A stretch of 64,000 bases of DNA, from assembly GCA_949358305.1 (NCBI GenBank), contig OX442315.1:36792427-36856426 (forward strand), given 5' to 3'. The stretch's first letter is position 1; each line of letters opens with the position of its first letter. Shown piece after piece: positions 45,201 to 53,435 of this stretch. Made by a program: the position numbers and the translations under genes. The stretch is from Strigamia acuminata. Lineage: Eukaryota > Arthropoda > Chilopoda > Geophilomorpha > Linotaeniidae. The notes beneath the pieces were generated by a model. The model was not told the DNA's origin. It ran no database searches and saw only the letters and a list, made by a program, of their open reading frames with translations.

Positions 45201-45652
45201 TGGCCAAGAAATAATTACTTCCACATGGCAATTCAATTGAGCAATTGCCATCCGGAATTTAAAAAATTGCTCTTTCCCCAAATAGTTAACTCAAATCAAA
45301 AACTTAACCCTCACAGTTTAGACTTTTAGGTACCGGTATATATTATTGACTCAGATAATTTAGAATTGTATCTAACTTCCAAGTTATAAAATTAGTAACT
45401 TTTCAAATTCCATCTACATTAGACTAAAAAAAAAAGAAAGATGTGTGTGCCAAAGACGAAAATAGTGTTTGAAAAAAATCAAATTAAAAAAAGGAATATT
45501 ATGTCTTCAGTTTAAAATGTTCACGTTCGGTCACGTATATGGCCACACCCTAGTTTTATGTGAACATTCATTTTCAAAACAAAAGAAAATTAAAATTACT
45601 CACCAGCAAAGCTACAAAAGAAGATAGAAAGGTAAATCCAAGTTTTCAACAT
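36271..45652 (-). CDS. secreted cysteine-rich protein resembling 27 kDa haemolymph proteins, possibly GPI-anchored
   Basis: Five exons in phase give 254 aa: 45652-45604, 44337-44139, 44062-43908, 37663-37534, 36502-36271. Exon 1 encodes a signal peptide (MLKTWIYLSIFFCSFAG). The body is helical-looking with regularly spaced cysteines (HCLKK, DECVV, LVCR, GCFD, NCFQ, FVCGN, QCLKS, DCNT, FCDRR, TCVVDHLDEC, PCKEY), the style of insect 27 kDa haemolymph proteins (DUF1397); family assignment is tentative. The C-terminus has SGS, a spacer and a hydrophobic stretch (LILAPLVLTFAAIFLT) with no charged tail, suggesting GPI anchoring. The third intron (37664-43907) contains a complete retrotransposon in the opposite orientation. 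A TATATAG motif upstream, at about 45826, may be the promoter. Confidence 0.75.
37100..37400. repeat. intronic cluster of AGGTGTAA / TTACACCT motifs
   Basis: Within the last intron of the gene above, GGTGTAA or its complement recurs many times in 300 bp. It includes the perfect hairpin TTACACCT-CAA-AGGTGTAA (37265-37283) and TTTTACACCTATAAAAGTGT. It looks like a degenerate repeat, with T-box-like half sites (AGGTGT) as an alternative reading. Confidence 0.45.
38163..38366 (+). repeat. 5' LTR of mag-like element
   Basis: 204 bp containing AATAAA (within CAGAATAAATCAG). It is identical to 43355-43558 by eye. Confidence 0.85.
38368..38384 (+). other. primer binding site of mag-like element
   Basis: TGGCGCAGTTGACCAGG starts one base after the LTR. 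The first nine bases match the TGGCGCAGT primer site used by several insect gypsy elements (tRNA-Ser type). The remainder does not match what I recall, so the primer is uncertain. Confidence 0.5.
38534..43147 (+). CDS. gag-pol: gag-pol polyprotein of mag-like element, 1537 aa
   Basis: A single open frame with ATG in good context (CACAATGGCAG). The capsid-like N-terminus is followed by a Gly/Arg-rich stretch. The zinc knuckle CWHCGGPHFRYQC (residues 258-270) is CX2CX3HX4C, one residue shorter than canonical. Aspartic protease DSGAE starts at 352, RT YQDD is at 651-654, RNase H begins around ADAS near 800 with TDHRP downstream. The integrase has an HHCC zinc domain and catalytic Asp1083, Asp1137 and Glu1173 (D-x35-E). 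The tail after integrase is acidic, Ser/Glu-rich, and ends in a basic KKKRKKNPK run suitable as a nuclear localisation signal. No frameshift between gag and pol is needed. The RT motif LPFGTISSSGIFQ is unusual at the position where most elements read LPFGxSSAPAxFQ. The frame appears intact. Confidence 0.95.
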   Translation: MAAPKVILGHPGPFDGKYAADWDRYLERVAEFRALNDIPDVKQKPLLLSLIGPKAYAELQKAAHPAKLSTKTYQDVVDLMRVHLEPIAQPHVCRQRLGLRMRKKDESVEQYLTVLKGLAQPCGFATPEEDDAGVLDAFLRGINDGGMRKYIMLYENLTLKQAAKLATSYESAMATPSASVDAGVTPDAPMHLVDVEVNQVRQFRPARRGGATGGGFAPSGSRAGPSGSGWRGGRGGPSGGGQRGRGRAGARAPAGIACWHCGGPHFRYQCPDWTRRGDAGQESVQENGDNSFKPEFRQKSVPVNVVTWQEEEDEGVPPDSWDVFHVEQTEKRFPPFWAALQICGRPWQFQVDSGAERSLVSWAQFASLAGAGGCFPALRRSDVSLKAYAGAPIAVFGEVSLAVRYLGFEGEVEFLVVEGEGPNLLGRDLIGRLGVKVEEQVADSAPGGQEFVEVHQSIDASAESQLAALLEKFAEIFEVGLGAFDGPPIDLRMRADVTPRFFRPRPVPIPLRPLVEKEIDRLVAEGIFTPITFSEWATPLVVVRKKDGGVRLCGDYRSTINIAIEPDPFPLPSIADIFAQVGRATIFSKLDYRHAYQQLKLSQKSAIIAAVNTIKGLMAVNRLPFGTISSSGIFQRTAEGVVAGINKIFVYQDDILIATITVEEHLVIIALVFERLFKKKLRLCRAKCVFCVTSIEFLGFQLAHGGVSPLPERVRAITEIKAPTEVTQVKSFLGLINFYGQFVQGLSTMAAPLYALLVKGQPWMWSKTQESAFNRIKQALVSAPVLKFYDLSRPAVVVADASPVGVGAVLAQVGTDNREWPVVYASRSLSSAERNYAQIDKEALAILFAVKRFHQYICGRHFSIYTDHRPLLGILGRNRPISNIIAPRMLRWALALACYDYELMYRKGVDVSNADALSRAPVDPPLNVKTNIYTFLTELTLESLIARQELVLATGSDPVLREVMRMVKSGVWTAVGDKSEFQPYKDRFLELSLDSGVVVWGERFVVPATLVQRALQLLHDGHVGIVSMKGRARAAFWWPTVNADIAAHCAACETCKRLAPMPPCALPVNWPRAALPWERIHLDYAGPLLGKMILIIVDALSGWIEAQAVASATSGATIAVLRRLFADFGLPVTVVSDNATCFTSREFRDFLERNAVSQLWSPPFHPQSNGRAERAVREFKDRLAKITSGSLDVRISRVLFAHHTSVGGRDGLTPAHRFLARPLRTHLHLTRASADHVVSAPELAEISRRNFAENDIVWYKVFPATTKLWRAAVVLKRKGAVIYEVRDVETLVVHVRHINQLRARVLTRAATGGPARSVVSPRDQPGEGSSQARPVVDEQVEEQWMLFLDPPRVVVHPPSSSSSEEAVQEQVVNIINDNLFAEIEQHPIEELVAEIGVQQPGEVLIVEEDRQQPAVDPKDGAIVVDRRRLSVCLERIDDLLLARTPDPTVENDAALADDVDDIQAGVAGARSFVEFHLPESDSSGSSDDVASDEHPEAPSTSREHPQRERRPPERYRDPNVQVSMPVKKKRKKNPKQA
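43344..43352 (+). other. polypurine tract of mag-like element
   Basis: GGGGGGAG lies immediately before the 3' LTR, with TAA between. It is the expected plus-strand primer. Confidence 0.65.
43355..43558 (+). repeat. 3' LTR of mag-like element
   Basis: 204 bp, same sequence as the 5' LTR. Confidence 0.85.
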
Positions 45653-46474
45653 TTTCAAATCTGTTGGGACTTGGGATGCGCAGATTGCGTGTAGATCACT
45701 TGAATTAGCGACAGAGCTATCCTCACTGCTGATGCTTCTATCTATCCGGATTGTTATTTTGATGGCTTGACCTAGTTCGTTTTGCACTTGGCTGCTGTTC
45801 AACTTCTCTGTATAGCAGCATGGCTATATAACTAAAATGACGTTACTCCGATGTATTTCATTTACTGTATTTTCATCTTTTATTATTTAATTTTAATTTT
45901 ATTTCTTTGACTTTGGTAACTATTGATATCGATAGTGAGATATCTGAGATAAATAAGTAATTTATGTACCTTTTTTTTGTACGGCGGCAGCGCCATCTAG
46001 GAACTGATAAGTCAATGTGGAAATAGAAAATTGTGAAATTATTTCTTTCTTTATGTAATAGTAGTTTCACTCTTTGTCAGAAGGCGACAGGTGGGTTTGG
46101 TTTTGTTAATTCTTCAATTAGATATTTGTTGAATGATTGCTTCATTCTGTGGTACAGTAAAAAGATTCTTACTTTTATTTTGTTTTGGCTAATAAGTGTG
46201 TTCAAACGTCCCAATTACGAAATAATCGACCAAATTATTTCAATTTTTATACTTGTAAGCATAATTTGGTGATTTCCGTTTTATTTCTTATCAATTTCTT
46301 GACATAAATTTGTAAATATGGTAAAATTTTGACCAATTTATCTGCAAAAATATATTTTCTGCTATCATATTCTGAAATGTGCTTGAAAGGTCATCAAGAA
46401 TAATCAGAAAAGTTGGAATTTGATTCCATTGCCTAATCACTAATACAGAACTGAATCCACAGAGTTGGCTAAAC
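45653..46474. other. divergent promoter region
   Basis: About 820 bp between the start codons of two oppositely oriented secreted cysteine-rich protein genes. It contains a TATATAG (minus orientation, about 45826) and several AT-rich stretches. It may hold shared control elements, but no specific site can be named. Confidence 0.4.
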
Positions 46475-47595
46475 ATGGCTCTGCGTATCAATATTCTACT
46501 TTTCCTTGTTTTAGGTAAGTCTGTGTACCAGTACTGCAGGTAAGTATACTGCACACTACATATTCACTTATCATTTCATAAAGAAAATTGTTCTTGCATT
46601 TTGAATCCATTTTAAATACATCTCTTCTTTTGCAGGACTTTGTTATGTTGTTAGCTCTGAAACCACTGAAAAGCCAAAGTGTGAAACTGTTATGTGCAAA
46701 TGTAATCCTATTGAGAACTGCAGAGATGAGATGAAGGTTACACCGGATGACTGCAATGAAGAGTAAATTTTGAAAGTTATTTATTAACTGGATCCTCAAT
46801 TAACGTTTGATTTTCGAATGTGTATTTATTTTTTAAATTAACCCACAAATAAAAATATTTAAGTAGGAAAATGAAATTTTGGTCATGCGCACACACTGAC
46901 CTATTTATAAAGTTATATGACGTCATCTAAGCACTGCCATCCTTATCTGCTGATTCTTGTTTATGTAATTATGAACGTTTCTTTCTAGCTTCCAGGTGTG
47001 AAAAGATATATATGTATACTAGTATATACATATAATACTTTTTTATCTTTTCAAAATTAACATGTATAATAATTTGAATTATTAGGAGCAGAGGATTAAA
47101 ATGTCTGCAAAAACTGACCAATTTAGAGGAATGTAAAAATGGCAATCTCAATGAAACCACTACATTGCACCGACTACATAAAGGGCTGCAACTTGCCGAT
47201 TATGTTCTTTGCCAATATGTCGAAATGCACAATGGTATCTGCAGTTTAATACTAAAATTTAAAAAAAAATAAGCTCAAATAATATTAATCTTATTTTTTC
47301 ATTTTAGAGTACAAGAATAAACGTCATTGCTGGTACAAAGCTGTGCAGTGCTCACAATTTCTTGCATTTGACAGAGCAGCAAATAAACAATTTTGCTAGT
47401 AAAATATTATCACTAAATTTGCCCTATTTGTACACTTGCTAAATACTTTATTTTTTGAACAGTGAAAGAAAATTAGTGATGGATTTATGCAAAAATATGG
47501 ATTACTTGGCGTCAGACTGTGTAGAATTACATGTGAAATTCTTAGATGCTCTCTACGACGCAACATCCTGTCGTGCTTATCAAACTGCCTCTTAA
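46475..47595 (+). CDS. secreted cysteine-rich protein, 179 aa
   Basis: Five exons in phase: 46475-46514, 46636-46762, 47086-47234, 47308-47398, 47463-47595. The signal peptide is split by the first intron (MALRINILLFLVLG, then LCYVVSS). The mature protein has about a dozen cysteines (KCETVMCKCNP, NCRDE, DCNEE, KCLQK, ECKNG, LCQY, HCWYKAVQCS, FCYERK, LCKN, DCVE, SCRAY). Their spacing in the second half resembles the minus-strand neighbour that starts at 45652, suggesting that the head-to-head pair are distant relatives of the haemolymph-protein-like family. Exons 2 and 4 each end where a stop codon would arise if the intron were read, so splicing is required. No C-terminal hydrophobic stretch, so it should be freely secreted. 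Confidence 0.75.
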
Positions 47596-48268
47596 TCACA
47601 AATCACTTCAAATACCCGCAAATATGGTAGCCATGTACAAATACAGGAAGAATAAATAATCAATATTCAAATAATTGTTTAATCAAAATTGTACGAGTCT
47701 CAGACAATAAAACATAATTATTTACTGCCATAATCTCTAAATTTGTCCTCAGTAAAATGACACCAAAACAAAATTTCATTTATAAATTCTGGATCTTTGA
47801 CATTACCCAAGCCACTGATGTATTGGGTTAAATAATGAGAAGCCAGACTCTTTTTAAAATGTCTGACATTCGATTCCAAAAAGCAAAAATTCAGAAACTA
47901 GTGTATCCAATATCGACAATTACAAACAGTTCTGAAAATTAGTCACAGACCAGTTTAATAAAAAACGATATTACTAATTAGTTACTACTAATATGGGACT
48001 ATTTGTGTGTTAAAATCTCGTCTTTAACATCGAGCAATCGTAGTTCTTCTATTCTTTCCAAAACCTTGAAAACGGTTTCAAACTGAATTATATAACCAGA
48101 AAAAAACGAACAAGATAGGAACAGGTTGGCAAATGTAAAGCTACTGACTCTCTTTTTATTCTTCAACAAAGTGTGAGAGTCGACGAACGCCATTACAGCA
48201 TGGGAATGCCTAAATAGCGCCGGACGCACAACACGTTAAATAGAAGTGAACACAAGAGACTGCATTAA
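47596..48268. other. intergenic, no gene seen
   Basis: AT-rich sequence downstream of the gene ending at 47595. No exon or domain recognised. Confidence 0.5.
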
Positions 48269-48486
48269 TGCTGGTGACACACGGAGCGTTTTGCGGCGCG
48301 AATCGCGTCGCCAAGCGATTCTGATGTCATGAAAAATGGCGTCAGGTCGCACCTGATTGGTTGCGATCAAAATCGCCGACCAAAAAGTAAATGCACCATG
48401 TACTTTTTGGTCGGCGATTTTGGATTCAGGTCCAAATCGCTTGGCCACGCGATTCGCGCCACAAAACGCTCTGTGTGTCACCAGCA
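48269..48486. mobile_element. MITE with TAA target duplication (PIF/Harbinger-like)
   Basis: 218 bp with terminal inverted repeats TGCTGGTGACACACGGAGCG and its near-exact complement at the right end, flanked by TAA on both sides (48266-48268, 48487-48489). Nearly the whole element folds on itself, with inner GCCGACCAAAAAGTA and TACTTTTTGGTCGGC arms. A 3-bp TWA-type duplication is typical of PIF/Harbinger elements. There is no coding capacity. Confidence 0.75.
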
Positions 48487-48839
48487 TAATGGTTTATGGC
48501 CTTTAACCAGTGTCTAGGGGTCAGTTTTTCATACCACTGTATTGCTGCAGCAGTCCTGCGACCACATGCGGCTTATGTGGTAGGGTTAACCGGCTGTGCA
48601 GCATGGTTAGTCAGCTGTTCATTATGCCCCATGGATCGCTCACGGTACTGGGATTGGCGTACCAGCACAATCTCTAAGCATCTCCAAGGTGAACAAGGAT
48701 AACAGCAAGGTGTGAACCAGAGCTGATCCTAAGTAACTCTGGGGTCCAAACAGGATGTTGGGCCTTTTATAGTCCACTCTTGCACCATGGGTACGATAGT
48801 ACCTTTTCCCGTTGGTTGTAGGATTAGTGAACGGATGTG

Positions 48840-49060
48840 ATGTCATCAGGGTCACCACTTTTTGTCGAACCACAGTATCAGGACATTGTGCTAGCCAGTG
48901 ACAGTGCTCGTGATGCATGGGTTGCCTTGCGCAAAACCTTCCAGTCATCTTCACTTGCTCGAATTGCAAAATTACGACGTGATTTTTTGATGACGCAACT
49001 TCTACCGAATGAGGACATGTCGATTTTTATTAGTCATGTTACAAAGGTGCGTGTCGTTTT
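48840..49060 (+). pseudogene. Copia-type gag fragment
   Basis: The open segment includes SARDAWVALRKTFQSSSLAR, then LRRDF, EDMSIFISHV, the pattern of the Copia gag (UBN2) region, where A-x-AW-x-L-x3-F precedes SLARI-x-KLR. No protease, integrase or RT follows. It is an isolated relic next to the BEL/Pao relic. Confidence 0.6.
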
Positions 49061-49143
49061 TGGTCCCTCGCTCCAAAATGGATTTTCGATTATTGCGTCC
49101 ATTTTTACACCCCGTGCGACTAAGTCGCCAGCATTTTTTTCAC

Positions 49144-49267
49144 TGTTTCCACGATGTTCTTTATGCGATTAAACACAAAAGTTACCGGCCAATTTTTTTG
49201 TGTCACAAAGCCAGTGTAGAACAATCTTTGAGTCTGTCCATAAACGAAATCATTACAGCCTAGGGTT
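49144..49267 (-). pseudogene. BEL/Pao pol fragment, downstream piece
   Basis: On the minus strand the stretch 49240-49206 encodes WTDSKIVLHWL, a typical BEL/Pao RNase H motif, and 49170-49144 encodes NRIKNIVETV in another frame. Frame changes show decay. The upstream piece continues at 62784-62930; the two were contiguous before copy B inserted at the GGTT target. Confidence 0.7.
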
Positions 49268-50263
49268 TGTGGTGACCCGACTGGGGTGGGGCACGAAGAG
49301 TTTCTCTCGTGGCCTACATACGGGTAAAGAAGGGGAGTCGCACGCGCGCCTCCCTTCCCTCAGAGCATTGACATCCAGTCAATGGACGGGCGTCTGCCCT
49401 GGGGGAGTGGGGGAGATTCGTCTTCTCCACTATTGGGTGGCTTTAGTCACCTGTCACCCCCCGCTTTGTGCAAAGGAATTCGCCTTGCACTGAGCGGGCA
49501 GAACCAACACAAAAATCAACCAAGATACACGTAAAAGCCAAACGTCCTAAAACGATCAAGCCTAAGTACAAAGACTTCAGGAGTGACCTAGGACAAGGGA
49601 CTTTCAACGTGAGTACGATTGATTTGTGTTAACCTCCGCAGAGTAACCTGCGAAACAAGATTACCACACTATTTTAGCAAGCCAGCTAGAAATAGTAAAC
49701 CTACTCCAATTTAGCGAGTTGTGCAGACAAACGGTCGCACAAGCCTAAATTGCAGTAACCACGACGAGCGTTCCCGCCGCTGTGTGTATCGCCGGGAACC
49801 ACCAAGCGTCCGCCGCTGTGTGATCGCCGGACACCTACAAAAAACCCTAAACCTAGACAACAGACCAGAAGTAAGACCTTTCAGGCATTCACTCGCGCCC
49901 GACCAGCGTGAGCCCGAAGGACCGAACGAGAAACGTGAGACGAGGACGCCATTCATTGCCACGCCGGCCCAAGACGACACCACGTTGCCACGCGGACGCC
50001 ATCTTGGATCCACAGCGACAAAGGACGACCTCGACCAGTTTCCCGCCAACTTCACACCCCTTTCCTTTTACCTTTTTATTCCCTTACATATTTTATTCCC
50101 TTTTAACTGTATATTCCCGTATAATAAATACATTTATTATATTTACCTTTTACATTGTCTTGCCGTGTTACATTATTTGGGTAACCGCTTGAGTAAAGCG
50201 GTATTGCGAGATCAGAGAGTGACTCATACCACGTATCAGCGACAGACCGAGTTGAGCGCGACA
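49268..50263 (+). repeat. 5' LTR of copy B
   Basis: 996 bp with TG/CA ends. It contains AATAAA at 50123-50128 and two consensus splice donors, AACGTGAGT (GT at 49609) and AGAAGTAAGA (GT at 49871). Either could serve a subgenomic transcript if transcription starts upstream of it. No clear TATA box was found. Confidence 0.95.
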
Positions 50264-50265
50264 CG

Positions 50266-50283
50266 TGGGGGCCTGTCCGGGAT
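50266..50283 (+). other. primer binding site of copy B
   Basis: TGGGGGCCTGTCCGGGAT, two bases after the LTR. It agrees at 16 of 18 positions with the classic tRNA-Pro primer site TGGGGGCTCGTCCGGGAT (from memory); the difference is a CC/TG versus CT/CG swap. It may match the host's own tRNA-Pro better. Confidence 0.7.
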
Positions 50284-50331
50284 CGATTTAAACGACTCGA
50301 ATAGAACTTGAGATCATTTTCATACCCAAAA

Positions 50332-53300
50332 ATGGCAGACAATATCCGAGTAACGGATTCCGACTCCGACGCGAACAAGAGAGCCGGCAGTCGTAAAGGC
50401 GCCGACTATCACTTGCGATCTGGAGGTCCCTTACCCAAAGCCTCAGCGCACGAAGCGAGGCAAAAACGGCGCAAGCCTAAACCCGATCGCAGAAGCGCAT
50501 CAGAGGCATCGCACCCGTCTCGTTCCGAGACGAGGCAGCGATTGGACGAGACAGAGCGGGGTGAAGAGCAATCTCACTCCAAACTGCCGCGTTCTAACCG
50601 TGACGGCGAGACGAGCGGAAACGAGGTTTTATCCCGTAACCCATCGCCTCGTCTAACGCACGACACCGAGGTGGGCAGTCCGAAAGCGGCGTCTCCGATA
50701 CAAAAGACGGCCTCAAACACGACAGCTAATTCGGCACTAAACACGCCAATTACGCAAAGCCGCCCAGCTTCGGTCAGGTCCGAAGGACACAAGTCCAATG
50801 CGTCAAAAACTGAGCGTGTTCCGAGCCAGCCTTACAGCGTCTCGGCCACATTGGTTGACACGATGCAGTTGGCACAGGCAGAAGGTGTACGATACACTCT
50901 GCCAACGGGAAAAATAACTGTGTACGAAACATTACAAATCGTACGTGCAGCTTTAAGAGCGCACAGGTTATCCCCAGAAATCACCGTTGTTGAAGACGCA
51001 TACGCTCAACAAATGGTAGACTCCGCTCAATTCGAAGCGGATGCCGAGAATGAGGCCCGACAAGCCATCCGCGAGAGAAAGCGGAAGCTGGCGGAAAGAG
51101 AAGCGCGAGCTCTCGAGTACGGCAAATCCCAGCGCGTTCCGACTACTCCAGAAGAAGTCGAAATAGTTGATCGAGCCTTACATGCACATCGTTATGCATT
51201 CCGTTCTCAACAAGAAGCTGAACAAGCTTTCATGACTAGGCTGCAACGAGACAAACCAAAATCCGTTCGCAAGCCAGAAGTTAGCTCGTCCGAATTGTCC
51301 GACGAGAGCGTAGAAGGCGACCCGAAGCGCACGCCGAAGGTCAGCCCCAAACCCGAGCGAAAAAAGGAAGTGCCAGTCACTCCACGCAAACGGGAAGTCT
51401 CGACCGAACAACGCGTTCGACCTCGCATGATGGCGTTAGACGATAACACTAACAACGCTATCAACCGATTAATAAATGCGAACAACGCGCGTCGTAACGA
51501 AGAACAGACTCACACGAGCCGACAACGCGACGACCCGCGGGGTAACGACTGGCAACAGCCGGTACCCATCCTCAAAGACGACGGACCTTCGAGAAAACCT
51601 TCCGAAGACCGCACATCGTCACGAGAGGAACGTCAACGCGAAAGAGGACAGCAACAGTATCACTACGGAAACAGTGATTCGTCGTCGGATGAACTGGAGT
51701 CGAATGCACCCAGTCATCACGATTCGGAGAGAGGTTCCGGAGAAAGACGAAGGGAAAGAGAACGCGATGAACGCAGGGAAAGGGAACGTGACGACCGTCG
51801 TAGGGGCCGGAAAGAGTCAAACTCTTCACGGCGCAACCCGCCACGCCGCTCACCGTCTCCCGACCCCAGCTCCGACCCCTCGTCCAACGACGACAGACGA
51901 AATGATAAGTCAAGTAATCGCCGGAAGAGATCCAACTCTCCGCGCGATAGAGAGAAACGACGTCGATCGGAAAATAGCGACCACCGACGGGAGGAGTTTC
52001 AGGACCTTCCCCGACAAAGCGCGTTTACCGATTCGACGGGTCGGCAGTATACGATGGGAGAGCTTGGAAGAGCCCTGCTTGGCTCGTTAAAAGCCGAAGG
52101 AATCGATCTGAGCAAACGAAATGATCGTAATCGTAACACTGGTGACCGCGTAAAGAAAAAATACGCTGTCTCCCGACGTGACACCATGAGTGTTACCGGG
52201 AATATTAGGTGGCAATTTTATATTCAGAACCGTTTCGACGGGTCATGGAAAGCGGGAGATCGCTTCCTTGACGAAGTAATTCGGATTAAGACTGCCACTA
52301 AAGCCACCGTAGGAGACATGCTCACCCACGGTATTGTCGAGCTAATGACAGGCTCGGCACGTGAGTGGTACCAAGGATTGAAAGGCGTCAATTGGGACGA
52401 CTTTTTAATGAGATTCGACCTGCGCTACGGCGAGACACCCGAAGAGGTGAGCCGAAAGATGCGAGGTCTTCGCCAGATGCCTGGTGAAACCATAATGGAT
52501 TACGACATTCGCGCCAGATTGTTGTTCGAAAAGGCCCCGATGGAATTTCATGCCACGGGATTCAACCTTTTCTTTCTCGGCGGTTTGTCGGAATACTCGC
52601 AACGGGTGCTACTTGAAGAAAGGGCACCGACAGGAGGCAGCTACGAAGAAATGAGCGCCTTCCTGTTCGAGAACACGATAGATATCGAGAAGAGATATTA
52701 TTCCGCTTTACCAGAAGCGGAGAAAGCAGCAACCGCTAAACGTCTCAAGTTGAGTGCGGAAAGATATGGGGCGACAGACAAAATCATGCGCCCTACTGAA
52801 TATCTTAGCGGTATAATGGAGCTGGCAGAAGCTAGCGTTGGTTTACAAATAAAAAATAAACTGACATCCACGCTGCCTTCCAACCCATTGGCCGCCCCTA
52901 AAAAGGCACCGACAGCGTCAGCCATGCAAGCGACACTGGAGGAGGTCAAGGAGGGGGAGGAAGCCGAACAAAATGTCGGAAAATCAGACGAAAAAGAAGA
53001 AAAAGACGATTATTCGACGGACGAAGAAATACGAAGCTATCGCGATACCTTATCAACGGGTTGCGATGAGGAAGGACCGCTAGTACATCTCATCCATCGA
53101 GATAGAGCGGTAGAAGAATTTCGCGCCAGGTTAAAACCAAATGCCGGCCGAATTCCGAAGTATTTTCGAAAAAATTACACGCCACCGTCGAAAGTAGACC
53201 CTGAAAAAAAGAAATCGATTGAAGCCCCAAGAGACAAATCAAATATTCGTTGTTTTAAGTGTAACCAACCGGGTCACTATTCCAATGAGTGCCCAAGAAC

Positions 53301-53412
53301 AGCGAAAGAAGACGCTAAGTTTGACGCGATAATGAAGCAGATGGCAGAGATTAAACTCGCCATGGCAAAAAACGAGTCAAAAAACGAGTCAGCGCAGGCG
53401 GCGAAGAAATAA
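50332..53412 (+). CDS. gag: gag polyprotein of copy B, 1026 aa
   Basis: The start is the ATG at 50332 in good context (AAAAATGGC); the frame is open slightly further upstream without an ATG. Residues 1-130 are basic and Ser-rich. Residues about 426-550 form an extreme Arg/Glu/Ser/Asp stretch (for example RRERERDERRERERDD) like SR-type splicing proteins. Residues about 628-733 resemble the Ty3/gypsy capsid domain (WYQGLKGVNWDDFLMRFDLR and following). An acidic segment comes next, then the zinc knuckle CFKCNQPGHYSNEC (974-987, canonical CX2CX4HX4C). It packages the element RNA in cytoplasmic particles. It is about twice the usual gag length. The stop lies in the loop of the frameshift hairpin. 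Confidence 0.93.
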   Translation: MADNIRVTDSDSDANKRAGSRKGADYHLRSGGPLPKASAHEARQKRRKPKPDRRSASEASHPSRSETRQRLDETERGEEQSHSKLPRSNRDGETSGNEVLSRNPSPRLTHDTEVGSPKAASPIQKTASNTTANSALNTPITQSRPASVRSEGHKSNASKTERVPSQPYSVSATLVDTMQLAQAEGVRYTLPTGKITVYETLQIVRAALRAHRLSPEITVVEDAYAQQMVDSAQFEADAENEARQAIRERKRKLAEREARALEYGKSQRVPTTPEEVEIVDRALHAHRYAFRSQQEAEQAFMTRLQRDKPKSVRKPEVSSSELSDESVEGDPKRTPKVSPKPERKKEVPVTPRKREVSTEQRVRPRMMALDDNTNNAINRLINANNARRNEEQTHTSRQRDDPRGNDWQQPVPILKDDGPSRKPSEDRTSSREERQRERGQQQYHYGNSDSSSDELESNAPSHHDSERGSGERRRERERDERRERERDDRRRGRKESNSSRRNPPRRSPSPDPSSDPSSNDDRRNDKSSNRRKRSNSPRDREKRRRSENSDHRREEFQDLPRQSAFTDSTGRQYTMGELGRALLGSLKAEGIDLSKRNDRNRNTGDRVKKKYAVSRRDTMSVTGNIRWQFYIQNRFDGSWKAGDRFLDEVIRIKTATKATVGDMLTHGIVELMTGSAREWYQGLKGVNWDDFLMRFDLRYGETPEEVSRKMRGLRQMPGETIMDYDIRARLLFEKAPMEFHATGFNLFFLGGLSEYSQRVLLEERAPTGGSYEEMSAFLFENTIDIEKRYYSALPEAEKAATAKRLKLSAERYGATDKIMRPTEYLSGIMELAEASVGLQIKNKLTSTLPSNPLAAPKKAPTASAMQATLEEVKEGEEAEQNVGKSDEKEEKDDYSTDEEIRSYRDTLSTGCDEEGPLVHLIHRDRAVEEFRARLKPNAGRIPKYFRKNYTPPSKVDPEKKKSIEAPRDKSNIRCFKCNQPGHYSNECPRTAKEDAKFDAIMKQMAEIKLAMAKNESKNESAQAAKK

Positions 53413-53430
53413 CTTCTCGACCGTCTGCGC
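53367..53430 (+). promoter_or_regulatory. -1 ribosomal frameshift signal with tandem slippery sites
   Basis: In the gag frame the codons GCA AAA AAC and, 12 nt later, TCA AAA AAC each form the slippery heptamer A_AAA_AAC (53367-53373, 53379-53385). Six nucleotides after the second, GCGCAGGCGG (53392-53401) pairs with CCGTCTGCGC (53421-53430) in ten pairs including one G-U, with an inner GAAG/CTTC stem. The gag stop TAA (53410-53412) is in the loop. The pol frame is -1 relative to gag and is open from 53355. A -1 slip at either site yields Gag-Pol. A_AAA_AAC is an established retroviral frameshift heptamer, and the spacing is in the normal 5-9 nt range. Confidence 0.82.
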
Positions 53431-53435
53431 CATTC

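Noticed and set aside
49721-50311. Open frame of about 190 codons inside the LTR (and a 114-codon frame on the other strand), present in all four LTRs
   Set aside because: The frame begins at GTG, has no ATG-based start or recognisable domain, and overlaps the LTR polyadenylation signal. It most likely reflects GC-rich sequence, and identity between copies is explained by recent transposition.
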